DNA from: an uncultured Clostridia bacterium
Lineage (GTDB): Bacteria; Bacillota; Clostridia; UBA1381
DNA length: 64,000 nucleotides
Assembly (NCBI GenBank): GCA_947623955.1
Contig: CANQIP010000003.1
Span: forward strand, 62,001-126,000
Direction of reading: 5' to 3'
The position numbers and the translations under genes are program-made. Below are positions 15,240-24,925 of the stretch, one piece after another. Position 1 is the first letter of the stretch, and each line of letters starts with the position of its first letter. Below the pieces are notes generated by a model that was given only the letters and a program-made list of their open reading frames with translations, made no database searches and had not been told where the DNA came from.

Positions 15240-15431
15240 ATGACAGACGTTGAAACGACCGGTGATGAGTACATAACTCGCAAAGAGGCGGCAGCGTACC
15301 TGAAGATAAGCGAGCGCAGTGTTGACAGGCTTATCAACAGCAAGAACTTTGACGGTGTGCAGCGTATAGGACGATGCGTGAGAATACATAAACCATCACT
15401 GGATAAGTATTTAGCCAGACGGCGGGAATAA
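15240..15431 (+). CDS. xis: Excisionase (MerR-like HTH_17 family)
   Basis: A 63-residue protein that is almost entirely a winged-helix DNA-binding domain of the excisionase/HTH_17 type: YITRKEAAAYLKISERSVDR, LINSKNFDGVQRIGRCVRIH, KPSLDKYLARR. Such proteins bend DNA at att sites and steer the tyrosine integrase towards excision. It sits between the AT-hook protein and the integrase gene, the usual order in Tn916-like modules. The ribosome binding site is weak (aaggag at 15225-15230). Confidence 0.85.
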   Translation: MTDVETTGDEYITRKEAAAYLKISERSVDRLINSKNFDGVQRIGRCVRIHKPSLDKYLARRRE

Positions 15432-15473
15432 AAGGCAAAAAATATATCAGATTGAAAAGAAATCCCGTTGTTA

Positions 15474-15502
15474 TTGACTAATAAGGCATTTTGTGGTATA
15501 AT
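15474..15502 (+). promoter_or_regulatory. Promoter of the integrase gene
   Basis: TTGACT (15474-15479), a 17-base spacer, TATAAT (15497-15502). A leader of about 50 bases follows, before the gaggagg of the integrase gene. It lets the integrase be made separately from xis. Confidence 0.7.
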
Positions 15503-15561
15503 ATATCCACAAAAAATCAGTAATGGCGGGTTTTGCTTTTTAATCATGAGGAGGAATTAAA

Positions 15562-16749
15562 ATGGCAAAACGAGCCAATGGAGAGGGAACAATCCGAAAA
15601 AGAACAACCAAGAAGGGAAGTGTATACTGGGAAGGTCGATATTACGACCCTACAACAAAGAAACAGCACAGCATCTATGGGAATACAAAAGAAGAAGTAA
15701 GAAGGCAACTGACACAAAAAACAATAGAAAAAGATAACGGTAAATTCGTCAGTCATAACAATATAACGCTTGATATGTGGTATGAAAGCTATATCAAACT
15801 GTATAAGGAAGGCGTAATCAGACCGCAAAGTCTACAAATAATACGCGACCGATATTCTCGTTATATACAACCATATTTAGGAAATGAGGAATTACAGGAT
15901 ATATCGGATATGGACATAAAGAACATGCTTAACAAAATAGCAGAAGTTCATACTACCGACACAGTCAAATTGATACGCTCAAACCTAAAATCTATATTTG
16001 AGAAAGCTGTCGAAAAAAAATTAATTATATCCAATCCCGTAGCAAATATCCCTCCAATGAAAGGAAGAAAAGAAAATTTTTCAAAACGGGAACTGACCGA
16101 CGATGAAATATCTTGGTTTATGACGGGCATTAAGGAAAAACGACCGGATGATTTACTGTTATTTCAATTATTATTAACAACAGGTGCAAGAATAGGTGAG
16201 ATATTGGGGTTAAAATGGAGTGATTTTGCCGAAGATTACTCATATGTAACTATCAGCAGAACAACGACAAAATACAAAGATGGTAACGACTGGGTCAAAA
16301 CATCAAATGAGCCAAAAACCAAAACTTCTATTCGTACCCTTCCTATCTTACCTGAAATACAATCCGAACTACAATCATGGAAAAAGAAATTACAGCTTAT
16401 TGCCAAACAGTTTAATACGACATTTAGCGACGATAATTTTGTATTCTATAATTATAAAAAGGATTGTATATATACCGCAGACTACTATGACGGTGTAATA
16501 AATGGTATATTACGTTATCTGAAACAAAGATATAACATAGATATACCGCATTTTTCTGTGCACTATTTCAGACATACGTTCACAACGAATGCTATACGAA
16601 ATAACGTACCGATGGAAGTATTAAAAACTTTATTAGGGCATAGTAACTATACCATGATAAGCCGAGTATACGCTCATACTTCACAAGAGGATAAAATGAA
16701 CGCAGTCACAGAAATGTTTAACGCTAACCCAAACATCAAATCAGGGTAA
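15562..16749 (+). CDS. int: Tyrosine site-specific integrase (Tn916-Int-like)
   Basis: A 395-residue integrase. The N-terminal part (NGEGTIRKRTTKKGSVYWEG) is the arm-type-site binding domain, followed by a SAM-like core-binding domain (about 70-165) and the catalytic domain. The catalytic set is visible: R in TTGARIGEILGLKW, H-x-x-R in HYFRHTF, H in LLGHSNYTMISRVY and the nucleophile Y in RVYAHTS. It is complete and probably active. Together with xis and the AT-hook protein it forms the right end of the island. Repeats like those at the island's left end begin at its stop codon. Confidence 0.95.
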   Translation: MAKRANGEGTIRKRTTKKGSVYWEGRYYDPTTKKQHSIYGNTKEEVRRQLTQKTIEKDNGKFVSHNNITLDMWYESYIKLYKEGVIRPQSLQIIRDRYSRYIQPYLGNEELQDISDMDIKNMLNKIAEVHTTDTVKLIRSNLKSIFEKAVEKKLIISNPVANIPPMKGRKENFSKRELTDDEISWFMTGIKEKRPDDLLLFQLLLTTGARIGEILGLKWSDFAEDYSYVTISRTTTKYKDGNDWVKTSNEPKTKTSIRTLPILPEIQSELQSWKKKLQLIAKQFNTTFSDDNFVFYNYKKDCIYTADYYDGVINGILRYLKQRYNIDIPHFSVHYFRHTFTTNAIRNNVPMEVLKTLLGHSNYTMISRVYAHTSQEDKMNAVTEMFNANPNIKSG

Positions 16750-16795
16750 AATTAGGGTAAAATAATAATCTTAAAAATTTTACCCTTAAAACAAA
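16742..16795 (+). repeat. agggtaaaa repeats at the right end of the island
   Basis: Two direct copies of agggtaaaa and an inverted ttttaccct follow within 50 bases of the integrase stop. The same motif is iterated at 2933-3085. They are candidate arm-type sites and place the right boundary of the island between here and pgi (16918). No core duplication could be fixed with confidence. Confidence 0.5.
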
Positions 16796-16917
16796 CAAAA
16801 GAATGTAGTGTTTATGCGAGTTTAATAAACGAAAGAATATTAAACAAAATTACAAAAATAAGTATAAATATATGACAATAAATGTAATTCATACAAAATA
16901 CAGGAGGATATACGAAA

Positions 16918-18273
16918 ATGTCAAATCTGAAATTCGATTATTCAAAAGCGCTGCCGTTCGTAAAGCAGTACGAGATAGACAACCTCGCAAAGTACGTTGC
17001 CGACGCTCATCAAATGCTGCACGACAAAACGGGCGCGGGAAACGACTATCTCGGCTGGGTAAACCTTCCCGCCGACTACGACAAGGAGGAATTTGCGCGT
17101 ATTAAAAAGGCTGCGGAGAAAATACGCTCCGACTCGGACGTGCTTGTCGTAATAGGCATAGGAGGCTCGTATCTCGGCGCGAGAGCAGCTGTCGAAATGC
17201 TTTCGCACTCGTTCTACAATTCGCTTGACAAGGACAAGAGAAAGGGTCCCGCCGTATTTTTCGCGGGTAACAGCATAAGCTCGACGTACCTTGCCGACCT
17301 TCTCGATGCGGTAGAGGGCAAGGACATAAGCGTAAATGTAATATCAAAATCAGGCACAACGACCGAACCGGCGATAGCGTTCAGAATATTCAAGGATTTG
17401 CTTGAAAAGAAATACGGCAAAGCCGAGGCGGCAAAGAGAATTTACGCCACGACCGACAAGGCGCGCGGCGCGTTAAAGACGCTTGCCGACAGTGAGGGCT
17501 ACGAAACGTTCGTGGTACCCGACGACGTGGGCGGACGCTACTCCGTTCTTACCGCCGTGGGACTTTTACCGATTGCCGCCGCGGGCATAGACATTGACGC
17601 CATGATGCGGGGCGCGAAGGACGCTATGGACGAGTACAACAACCCGAACCTTGCGGAAAATCAGTGCTACCAGTACGCGGCTGTAAGAAACGCGCTCGCG
17701 AGAAAGGGCAAGACCGTTGAAATGGTCGTAAACTACGAGCCTGCCGCGCTGCACTATTTCGGCGAATGGTGGAAACAGCTTTACGGCGAGAGCGAGGGCA
17801 AGGACAATAAGGGCATATTCCCGGCGGCAGCCGATTTCTCGTCAGACCTCCACTCAATGGGTCAGTATATCCAGGACGGTCAGAGAATAATGTTTGAAAC
17901 GGCGATACTCGTTGAAGAGCCGAGAAAGAATATAACAATTGAGGCTACTGAGGACAACATAGACGGACTTAACTTCCTCGCGGGCAAGACCGTTGACTTT
18001 GTAAACTCAAAGGCGGCGCAGGGTACGGCTTTGGCGCATACGGACGGTAATGTGCCGAACCTCGTTGTATCCGTACCGACGCTCGACGCGTACAACTTCG
18101 GCAAGATGGTATACTTCTTCGAGAAGGCGTGCGGTATATCGGGCTACCTTCTCGGCGTAAATCCGTTCGACCAGCCGGGCGTTGAGGCGTACAAGAAAAA
18201 CATGTTCGCACTTCTTGGCAAGCCGGGCTATGAGGATCAAAAAGCGGCTCTCGAAGAAAGACTCGCGAAATAA
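16918..18273 (+). CDS. pgi: Glucose-6-phosphate isomerase
   Basis: Cytosolic glycolytic enzyme interconverting glucose 6-phosphate and fructose 6-phosphate. At 451 residues it is the shorter bacterial form. Signature stretches are [18 protein letters not shown], the sugar-phosphate loop [14 protein letters not shown], and [19 protein letters not shown]. The catalytic Glu region follows in [12 protein letters not shown], and the Lys region near the C-terminus in [14 protein letters not shown] aggagg. First host-style gene after the island; codon use returns to the GC-rich, ATA-using pattern. Confidence 0.97.
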   Translation: MSNLKFDYSKALPFVKQYEIDNLAKYVADAHQMLHDKTGAGNDYLGWVNLPADYDKEEFARIKKAAEKIRSDSDVLVVIGIGGSYLGARAAVEMLSHSFYNSLDKDKRKGPAVFFAGNSISSTYLADLLDAVEGKDISVNVISKSGTTTEPAIAFRIFKDLLEKKYGKAEAAKRIYATTDKARGALKTLADSEGYETFVVPDDVGGRYSVLTAVGLLPIAAAGIDIDAMMRGAKDAMDEYNNPNLAENQCYQYAAVRNALARKGKTVEMVVNYEPAALHYFGEWWKQLYGESEGKDNKGIFPAAADFSSDLHSMGQYIQDGQRIMFETAILVEEPRKNITIEATEDNIDGLNFLAGKTVDFVNSKAAQGTALAHTDGNVPNLVVSVPTLDAYNFGKMVYFFEKACGISGYLLGVNPFDQPGVEAYKKNMFALLGKPGYEDQKAALEERLAK

Positions 18274-18318
18274 AATCGTTTTTAATGCGATTGTCGTATT
18301 AAATAAATTATGTTGAAT

Positions 18319-18385
18319 TGTAGGGGCGACCCTTGCGGTCGCCCGAAAAGAAATCCGTCGGGCGACCTCAAGGGTCGCCCCTACA
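18319..18385. repeat. Palindromic intergenic repeat (GTAGGGGCG family)
   Basis: Two 28-base arms (18319-18346 and 18358-18385) are reverse complements with one mismatch and an 11-base spacer. The outer end reads tgtaggggcgaccc. A related palindrome stands at 39841-39867. It can fold into a long hairpin and may end pgi transcription, but no T run follows. It resembles dispersed small palindromic repeats of clostridial genomes. Confidence 0.85.
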
Positions 18386-18450
18386 TCAAAACGATACGAT
18401 TTATTACGGCAATCCCGCAAAATAAAATAAATCAAAGGAGGAAGTTTCTT

Positions 18451-18861
18451 ATGGTTGAACTTCTTATCGGTAAAAAAGGAACAGGCAAGACAAAGGCTCT
18501 TGTGGACAAGGTAAACACGGCTCTTACGGTCGCGAAGGGAAACGTGGTATTTATCGCAAAGACGAGCGATCAGATGTACGCCGTTGACTCAAAGGCGAGA
18601 ATGGCTACCACGTCCGATTTCGACATCAGGAGCTATAACGAGCTTTTGGGCTTTATCTACGGCATAGTAAGCCGCGACTACGACATCACGAACATATTTA
18701 TCGACGGCATCTTCAAGATTGTCGGCACGACGGAGCTTGACGGCTTTGAGGAATTCCTCAAAAGACTTGAGGATTTGTCGAGAAAGCAGAGCATATCGTT
18801 CGTAATATCGGTAAGCATTGACGCGGACACTGCGCCCGACTATATTAAGGAACTGGCGTAA
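18451..18861 (+). CDS. Small P-loop ATP-binding protein, function unknown
   Basis: A 136-residue protein that opens with a Walker A motif, MVELLIGKKGTGKTKALVDK (G7 to T14). A hydrophobic strand ending in Asp (DITNIFIDGIFK) could be Walker B. The mid part lists FIAKTSDQMYAVDSKARMAT. It is much shorter than usual P-loop ATPases and has no sensor or lid region that I can see, so it may be a minimal ATP-binding unit or a twitching/KaiC-like offshoot. The start is fixed by aaaggagg. It stands between pgi and thrC without obvious operon partners. Confidence 0.75.
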   Translation: MVELLIGKKGTGKTKALVDKVNTALTVAKGNVVFIAKTSDQMYAVDSKARMATTSDFDIRSYNELLGFIYGIVSRDYDITNIFIDGIFKIVGTTELDGFEEFLKRLEDLSRKQSISFVISVSIDADTAPDYIKELA

Positions 18862-18933
18862 ATAATAAAAAAACAGACAAGGGGCTGCCGCGCATAGCGG
18901 CAGTCCCGTAATCTGTATTCGGAGGTTTAACAC

Positions 18934-20436
18934 ATGCAATATCAAAGCACGAGGGACAAAAGCATATCGGTATCATCCGCACAGGCGATAAAGCAGGGAC
19001 TTTCAAGCGAGGGCGGATTGTTCGTACCCGAGAGTTTTCCGACGGTGACTGGCGCGGAAATAAAGGCTCTCACCGAAATGACATACAACGAGAGAGCAAA
19101 GTTTATACTCGGCAAATTCCTCACCGACTTTACCGATGAGGAGCTTACAAAATGCGTAAACAGCGCGTACACGAAGGAGAAATTCGGCACGAGCGCGATC
19201 GCTCCGGTGTATAAGCTTGACGATACCGTATACGTTCTCGAACTGTGGCACGGGCCGACGTGCGCGTTTAAGGATATGGCTCTCCAAATTCTGCCGCACC
19301 TGCTCACAACGTCGATGAAAAAGACGAACGAGGATAAGGAAGTCGTGATCCTCGTCGCAACTTCGGGCGACACGGGTAAAGCGGCTCTCGCGGGATTTCA
19401 GGACGTTGACGGCACGCGTATAATCGTGTTCTATCCCGACAACGGCGTAAGCGAGATACAGAAACTCCAAATGGTAACGCAGGAGGGTAACAACGTGTCC
19501 GTAGCCGCCGTAAAGGGTAACTTTGACGACGCGCAGAACGGCGTTAAAAAGATATTTACCGACGAAGAGTACAAGACGCTCCTTGCGCGCAACAAATTCA
19601 GCCTGTCGTCGGCGAACTCGATAAACTGGGGCAGACTCGTACCGCAGATAGTCTACTACTTCTCCGCGTACGCCGAGCTTATAAAGAGTGGCGACATAGA
19701 AAACGGCGACGAGATAAACGTCGTTGTGCCGACAGGTAACTTCGGCAACATCTTGGCGTCCTACTACGCGAAGAAAATGGGACTCCCCGTTCGCAGATTT
19801 ATCTGCGCATCGAACGAGAACAACGTCCTCACGGAGTTCATAAACACGGGCGTATACAATAAAAACCGTCCGTTCCACACGACAATATCGCCGTCGATGG
19901 ACATCCTGATTTCGAGCAACCTCGAAAGATTTTTATACGACCTCACCGGCTGTGACGACGCGGCTGTAAGAGATTTAATGGCAAAGCTTGCGTCGGACGG
20001 CGTGTATGAAGTGTCCGCCGACGTTAAGGCTAAGATGCAGTCGATGTTCTCGGCAAATTACTGTGACGACGCCGAAACTATGGCTGCAATCAGGAAAACG
20101 GCCAAGGAATACGACTACGTAATCGACACCCACACAGCCGTCGCAAAAGCCGTGTACGATAAGTACGTCGCGGAAACGGGCGACAGGACAAAGACAATAA
20201 TAGCGTCCACGGCAAGCCCGTTCAAATTCAACCAGAGCGTGCTTATCGCGCTCGAGGATCATAACGCCGTTGTGGGCAAGGATGAATTTACGCTTTTGGA
20301 CGAACTCAGCCAAAAGAGTGGTATGAAAATTCCCGACTCGCTCGCGGCTCTCAAAGATAAATCCGTTGTGTTCGACCTTGTCTGTGACAAGAACGAGATG
20401 CAGCAGACGGTAAGCGACTTTCTCATGGTTGAGTAA
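18934..20436 (+). CDS. thrC: Threonine synthase
   Basis: PLP enzyme converting O-phosphohomoserine to threonine, last step of threonine synthesis. The 500-residue length fits the longer bacterial form. The N-terminal YQSTRDKSISVSSAQAI and LSSEGGLFVPE are family hallmarks. The PLP lysine lies in HGPTCAFKDMALQ. The phosphate-binding stretch is VATSGDTGKAALAGF, and VPTGNFGNILASYYAKKMG follows. RBS cggagg. A GC-rich hairpin without a T run (18882-18907) precedes the gene and could act in its leader. The galactokinase start follows 16 bases after its stop. Confidence 0.96.
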   Translation: MQYQSTRDKSISVSSAQAIKQGLSSEGGLFVPESFPTVTGAEIKALTEMTYNERAKFILGKFLTDFTDEELTKCVNSAYTKEKFGTSAIAPVYKLDDTVYVLELWHGPTCAFKDMALQILPHLLTTSMKKTNEDKEVVILVATSGDTGKAALAGFQDVDGTRIIVFYPDNGVSEIQKLQMVTQEGNNVSVAAVKGNFDDAQNGVKKIFTDEEYKTLLARNKFSLSSANSINWGRLVPQIVYYFSAYAELIKSGDIENGDEINVVVPTGNFGNILASYYAKKMGLPVRRFICASNENNVLTEFINTGVYNKNRPFHTTISPSMDILISSNLERFLYDLTGCDDAAVRDLMAKLASDGVYEVSADVKAKMQSMFSANYCDDAETMAAIRKTAKEYDYVIDTHTAVAKAVYDKYVAETGDRTKTIIASTASPFKFNQSVLIALEDHNAVVGKDEFTLLDELSQKSGMKIPDSLAALKDKSVVFDLVCDKNEMQQTVSDFLMVE

Positions 20437-20452
20437 GACAAAGGAGGACAAT

Positions 20453-21748
20453 ATGCGCTCTTTAAAGGAAACTAAAGCCGCACTTCTCGCTGGCGGGTAC
20501 GACGATAAGCTTAAATTCATATACGTGTGCGGCGACGGCGAGACAAAGCAGTACGCCGAAAGGTATGTCGACGCGATTGACAGCTTTACGGACACGTTCG
20601 GCGACGCCGACGACATCGCTCTCTTTTCCGCGCCCGGACGCACGGAAATAGGCGGCAACCACACCGACCACCAGCACGGACGCGTGCTTGCGGGCAGCGT
20701 GAATATCGACATAATAGCCGCCGCGCGTCCCAACGGCACAAACACCGTCCGCATACAGTCGAGAAATTACAAAATGGACGTAATAGACCTTGACGATTTG
20801 GAGATCCACGAGGAACAGTACGACAAGGCTATCGCGCTCATTCGCGGCGTAATCAAGCGTTTTACGGACATGGGAATAGCTGTAAAGGGCTTTGACGCGT
20901 ACACGATATCAAACGTGCCGAAAGGCTCGGGAGTATCGTCGTCGGCTGCGTTTGAGGTTCTCGTCGGCACGATCATAAACGGACTTTTCGCGGACGGCAG
21001 CGTAAGCCCCGTGGAAATAGCGAAATTCGGTCAGTACGCGGAAAACGTCTACTACAATAAGCCAAGCGGTCTTATGGATCAAATGGCGTCGTCCGTGGGC
21101 GGCGTTGTCGCGATTGACTTTGAAAGCACGGAAAATCCCGTGATAGAGAAGGTGGAACTTGACCTCACAAAGGAACGTCACGCGCTCTGCATAATAGATT
21201 CCGGCGCGGATCACGCGGATCTTACGGACGAGTACGCTACGATCCCCGCCGATATGAAATCGGTAGCCGCGTATTTCGGCAGGGAATATCTGCGCGAGGT
21301 GGACGAAACGGAATTTATGGCAAACATCGGCGCGCTGCGCGATAAGCTTAAAAACGACCGCGCGGTTCTCCGCGCAATTCACTTCTTCCGCGACAACAAG
21401 TGCGCTCTCGACGAAACGAACGCGCTCAAATCGGGAAATTTTGACGAATTCCTGCGTCTTAACAGACTTTCGGGACGCTCGTCATATATGTATCTGCAAA
21501 ACGTCTACGCGTCGTCAATGCCGAAGGCGCAGGCAGTGTCGGTAACGCTCGCCATGTGCGATGAACTCCTGGGCGACAGAGGGTCGTACCGCGTACACGG
21601 CGGCGGCTTTGCCGGAACGGTTCAGGCGTTTGTGCCGTTCGATATGCTCGACGAGTTTAAAAACGGTATAGAAAGCGTGCTGGGCGAGGGAATGTGCCAT
21701 GTGCTGTCGATAAGACCCGTAGGCGGCTACGAGCTTAAACAATCATAA
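20453..21748 (+). CDS. galK: Galactokinase (GHMP kinase family)
   Basis: Phosphorylates galactose to galactose 1-phosphate. The 431-residue protein has the galactokinase signature FSAPGRTEIGGNHTDHQHGR, the GHMP ATP loop PKGSGVSSSAAFEVLVG and the late GHMP motif YRVHGGGFAGTVQAFVP. The substrate-defining first motif is well kept, though other GHMP sugar kinases cannot be fully excluded. The ATG at 20453 is chosen because an aaaggagga site precedes it; an upstream TTG would sit across the thrC stop. It is probably cotranscribed with thrC and the following aminopeptidase. No galT or galE is in the window. Confidence 0.9.
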   Translation: MRSLKETKAALLAGGYDDKLKFIYVCGDGETKQYAERYVDAIDSFTDTFGDADDIALFSAPGRTEIGGNHTDHQHGRVLAGSVNIDIIAAARPNGTNTVRIQSRNYKMDVIDLDDLEIHEEQYDKAIALIRGVIKRFTDMGIAVKGFDAYTISNVPKGSGVSSSAAFEVLVGTIINGLFADGSVSPVEIAKFGQYAENVYYNKPSGLMDQMASSVGGVVAIDFESTENPVIEKVELDLTKERHALCIIDSGADHADLTDEYATIPADMKSVAAYFGREYLREVDETEFMANIGALRDKLKNDRAVLRAIHFFRDNKCALDETNALKSGNFDEFLRLNRLSGRSSYMYLQNVYASSMPKAQAVSVTLAMCDELLGDRGSYRVHGGGFAGTVQAFVPFDMLDEFKNGIESVLGEGMCHVLSIRPVGGYELKQS

Positions 21749-21766
21749 ATCAGGGAGGTCGGCAAT

Positions 21767-23170
21767 ATGACGGATAAAGAACTTTTCAAATCACTTTCCT
21801 ACGAAAGAAAAAACGTTTACGAAAATATAACCGAGGAAGAAAAACGCGAAATGAACGCGCTCTGCGACGAGTACCGCGCGTTTCTCGACGCGGGCAAAAC
21901 GGAGCGCGAATGTGTTGAAACCGCGCTTAAAGCGGCGCAGGACGCGGGCTACAAGAACCTTGACGAAACGGACACGCTTAAAGCCGGCGACAGGGTGTAC
22001 AAGATAAACCGCGCGAAAAACATTCTTTTGGCTGTAATCGGCAAGGACGACATACGTAACGGTATCAACCTTGTCGGCGCGCATATCGACTCGCCGCGCC
22101 TTGACTTAAAGCAGAACCCTCTCTACGAATCGATGGGTATGGCGCTTTTAAAAACGCACTACTACGGCGGTATAAAAAAGTATCAGTGGACGGCGATGCC
22201 GCTTGCTTTGCACGGCGTTGTATTCACAAAAGACGGCGGCAAGGTAACGCTCAATATCGGCGAAAAGGACAGCGATCCCGTATTCTGCATAACCGACCTT
22301 CTGCCGCATCTCGCGAAGGATCAGATGTCGAAGTCTCTGGCTGAAGGCATAGAGGGAGAAAACCTCAATGTGCTTATAGGCGGTATGCCGATCGGCGACG
22401 ACGAGGTTAAGGAAAAGGTTAAATTCGCGGCTCTTAAGCTTATAAACGACCGCTACGGCATAACCGAGCGCGACTTTTTGAGCGCGGAAATAGAAATAGT
22501 TCCGGCGTTCAAGGCGCGAAACGTGGGGCTTGACGAAAGCTTCATAGGCGCGTACGGTCAGGACGACAGAGTGTGCGCGTTCACGACACTTAAAGGCATA
22601 CTGGCAGTTGACAATCCGAACAAAACGGCTGTCGCGCTGCTTGTGGATAAGGAAGAAATCGGCTCTATGGGCAATACGGGAATGCTCAGCGCGTTCTTTG
22701 AAATGACCGTAGCAGAAATTGCCGAAAAGCTCACAGGCTCATGCACAATGAGCGACTTTAACAAGATAATATCAAATTCCGCCTGCATGTCCTCGGACGT
22801 CGGCGCGGCTGTCGACCCGAACTACGAGAGCGTTTCGGAGAAGAAAAATGCGGCGTTCGCGGGCTGCGGCATGGTGCTGGTGAAGTACACCGGCGCGCGC
22901 GGCAAATCGGGCAGCTCCGACGCGTCGGCTGAATTCGTGTACAGAATAGGCAAAATACTCGACGACGACGGAGTAATATGGCAGACCTCGGAGCTTGGCA
23001 AGGTTGATCAGGGCGGCGGCGGTACAATCGCGCAGTACGTCGCGAACCTCAATATCGACGTAATCGACTGCGGCGTGCCCGTACTAAGCATGCACTCGCC
23101 GTTCGAGGTTACGGCAAAGAGCGACGTCTACATGGCGTATAGGTCGTATGTCGCGTTCTATAAAAGCTGA
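21767..23170 (+). CDS. M18-family aminopeptidase
   Basis: Zinc aminopeptidase of the aspartyl-aminopeptidase/aminopeptidase I family, cytosolic, acting in peptide turnover. The 467-residue protein carries the metal-ligand stretches VGAHIDSPRLDLKQ, YGQDDRVCAF, VDKEEIGSMGNTG and the last His motif SMHSPFEVTAKSDVY. RBS agggagg, 18 bases after galK, so likely the same transcript. An intrinsic terminator follows. The exact substrate preference cannot be read from the sequence. Confidence 0.93.
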   Translation: MTDKELFKSLSYERKNVYENITEEEKREMNALCDEYRAFLDAGKTERECVETALKAAQDAGYKNLDETDTLKAGDRVYKINRAKNILLAVIGKDDIRNGINLVGAHIDSPRLDLKQNPLYESMGMALLKTHYYGGIKKYQWTAMPLALHGVVFTKDGGKVTLNIGEKDSDPVFCITDLLPHLAKDQMSKSLAEGIEGENLNVLIGGMPIGDDEVKEKVKFAALKLINDRYGITERDFLSAEIEIVPAFKARNVGLDESFIGAYGQDDRVCAFTTLKGILAVDNPNKTAVALLVDKEEIGSMGNTGMLSAFFEMTVAEIAEKLTGSCTMSDFNKIISNSACMSSDVGAAVDPNYESVSEKKNAAFAGCGMVLVKYTGARGKSGSSDASAEFVYRIGKILDDDGVIWQTSELGKVDQGGGGTIAQYVANLNIDVIDCGVPVLSMHSPFEVTAKSDVYMAYRSYVAFYKS

Positions 23171-23181
23171 ATAATATAATT

Positions 23182-23209
23182 AAGTACGGCTTTGCGCCGT
23201 ACTTTTTTT
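23182..23209 (+). terminator. Intrinsic terminator after the thrC-galK-aminopeptidase run
   Basis: AAGTACGGC, a TTTGC loop and GCCGTACTT, followed by five more T. Confidence 0.9.
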
Positions 23210-23249
23210 ATTACGTGCGCATAGAATAAAAGCGGGGGAGGTATGTCCT

Positions 23250-24065
23250 GTGATAAAAATAACGGAGCATATAAAAATAAACCCGCTAACAATCGCGCTG
23301 CTTGCGCTCGGGATAATATTCAAATGCCCGACCGTGTTCTACGTGTCATACGCCGTAATGGCTCTGCACGAAACGGCGCACCTTGTCGCAGCCGTGTGCG
23401 TCGGACTTAAAATTGACTGTGTGATTTTGCAGCCGTTCGGACTCAATCTGCGGCTAAAAAACAGGATTGTAAACACGTTTTCGGACGAGGTGATACTCTA
23501 CCTCTCGGGGCCTCTTTTCAACGCCGTTGCCGCACTCGTATCGCTTTGGATATACAGCCTTTGCGGCGCGGAGGTCGTGCGTGAATGTTACGCGATGAAT
23601 ATAGCCCTTTTCGCTGTAAATATGCTGCCCGCAATGCCGCTTGACGGCGGCGTGCTTTTAAAACGATTTCTGTCGCGCCGCTTGGGTTACAGAACGGCAA
23701 ACCGCGTAAGCGGTGTGGTAAGCGCAGTGATATGCGTCATGCTCGCCGCGCTCGGCGTGTACGTAGTGACATTGAACAGAACGAACTTCTCGCTGATACT
23801 TTTCTCACTCCTGCTTATGGGAAACATATTTACGCAGCGCGAAAAGTACGACGTGGATTTTGTGAGCGAGCTTATGTTCGCGGAAAAGAAAAAAAAGAAC
23901 CGCGTCCGCCTTATCGCGGCGGACACGGACAGTAACATAAGAGACGTTGCCGCGAGGTTTAACCGCGGCAGCTACGCCATAGTGTATTTTATAGATAACG
24001 GCGGTAAAATCGCCGACGTAAAAACGGAAACCGAGATTATAGAAAGCCTTACCTCGACTTATTGA
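23250..24065 (+). CDS. Site-2 protease family M50 metalloprotease (SpoIVFB-like)
   Basis: Membrane-embedded zinc protease of the site-2 type. The HExxH motif is in MALHETAHLVAAV, and the third ligand motif in MLPAMPLDGGVLLKRFL; several hydrophobic helices surround them. The C-terminal part (RVRLIAADTDSNIRDVAARF, SYAIVYFIDNGGK) looks like a small regulatory domain of the CBS type, as in SpoIVFB. In spore formers SpoIVFB cleaves pro-sigma-K, but general S2P homologs occur widely, so the substrate is uncertain. Start is GTG with a strong gggggagg site. The stop overlaps the end of folD, which converges from the other strand. Confidence 0.88.
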   Translation: MIKITEHIKINPLTIALLALGIIFKCPTVFYVSYAVMALHETAHLVAAVCVGLKIDCVILQPFGLNLRLKNRIVNTFSDEVILYLSGPLFNAVAALVSLWIYSLCGAEVVRECYAMNIALFAVNMLPAMPLDGGVLLKRFLSRRLGYRTANRVSGVVSAVICVMLAALGVYVVTLNRTNFSLILFSLLLMGNIFTQREKYDVDFVSELMFAEKKKKNRVRLIAADTDSNIRDVAARFNRGSYAIVYFIDNGGKIADVKTETEIIESLTSTY

Positions 24066-24900
24066 CCATGGCGGCTCTGACGGTGTTTTTCATAAGCATC
24101 GCCACGGTCATCGGGCCAACGCCGCCCGGCACGGGCGTAATCGCTCCCGCGACCTTTTCGGCAGTATCAAACTCAACGTCGCCGCACAGCTTTTTATCCG
24201 GCATACGGTTTATACCCACGTCGATAACGACCGCGCCTTCCTTGATCATGTCGCCCTTGATAAAATTCGGAATACCCACAGCCGCGACAAGTATATCGGC
24301 GCGCTTTGTCTTTTCGGCGAGGTCTTTCGTGCGCGAATGGCATATCGTAACCGTGCCGTTTTGGTGCAAAAGCAGCATAGCCTGCGGCTTGCCGACAATG
24401 TTGCTCCTGCCGACAACGACACATTCCTTACCATTCACATCAACGCCACTTTCCTTTATAAGCTCCATAACTCCGGCGGGTGTACACGGCACAAAATCGT
24501 AGTTGCCGACCATGATTTTACCGACGTTTACAGGGTGGAACGCGTCAACGTCCTTTTTCGGGTCAATCGCCTCGATCACGGTCTTTTCGTCAATGTGATC
24601 AGGTACGGGTAGCTGAACGAGTATGCCCGATATACACTCCTTGTGATTGAGTTCGTCTATAAGACGCAAAAGCTCCTCCTGCGTCGTTTCCTCGGGCAGC
24701 GCGTACTTCTCGCTGTAAATGCCGCACTCCTCGCATGCTCTTTCCTTGTTTCGCACGTACACCTGACTTGCGGGGTCTTCGCCGACTATTATAACCGCAA
24801 GACCGGGGTTTATACCCTGTGCCTTCAGCTTTTCGGTTTCCTCACGCAGTTCTTTTTTTATACGCGCCGACACCTCTTTACCCATTAAAAGCTTTGCCAT
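24049..24900 (-). CDS. folD: Bifunctional methylenetetrahydrofolate dehydrogenase/cyclohydrolase FolD
   Basis: Cytosolic one-carbon enzyme that converts 5,10-methylene-THF via methenyl-THF to 10-formyl-THF. The 283-residue length is typical. Motifs: VGEDPASQVYVRNKERACEE with the catalytic Tyr and Lys, LVQLPVPDHID, and PCTPAGVMELI. The dinucleotide loop is VVVGRSNIVGKPQAMLLL, and the end motif is PVPGGVGPMTVAMLM. RBS aaggagg. It is 25 bases downstream of ftsK on the same strand. Confidence 0.97.
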   Translation of the reverse strand: MAKLLMGKEVSARIKKELREETEKLKAQGINPGLAVIIVGEDPASQVYVRNKERACEECGIYSEKYALPEETTQEELLRLIDELNHKECISGILVQLPVPDHIDEKTVIEAIDPKKDVDAFHPVNVGKIMVGNYDFVPCTPAGVMELIKESGVDVNGKECVVVGRSNIVGKPQAMLLLHQNGTVTICHSRTKDLAEKTKRADILVAAVGIPNFIKGDMIKEGAVVIDVGINRMPDKKLCGDVEFDTAEKVAGAITPVPGGVGPMTVAMLMKNTVRAAMVNKSR

Positions 24901-24925
24901 ATTATTTCCTCCTTGTTATTTTACG

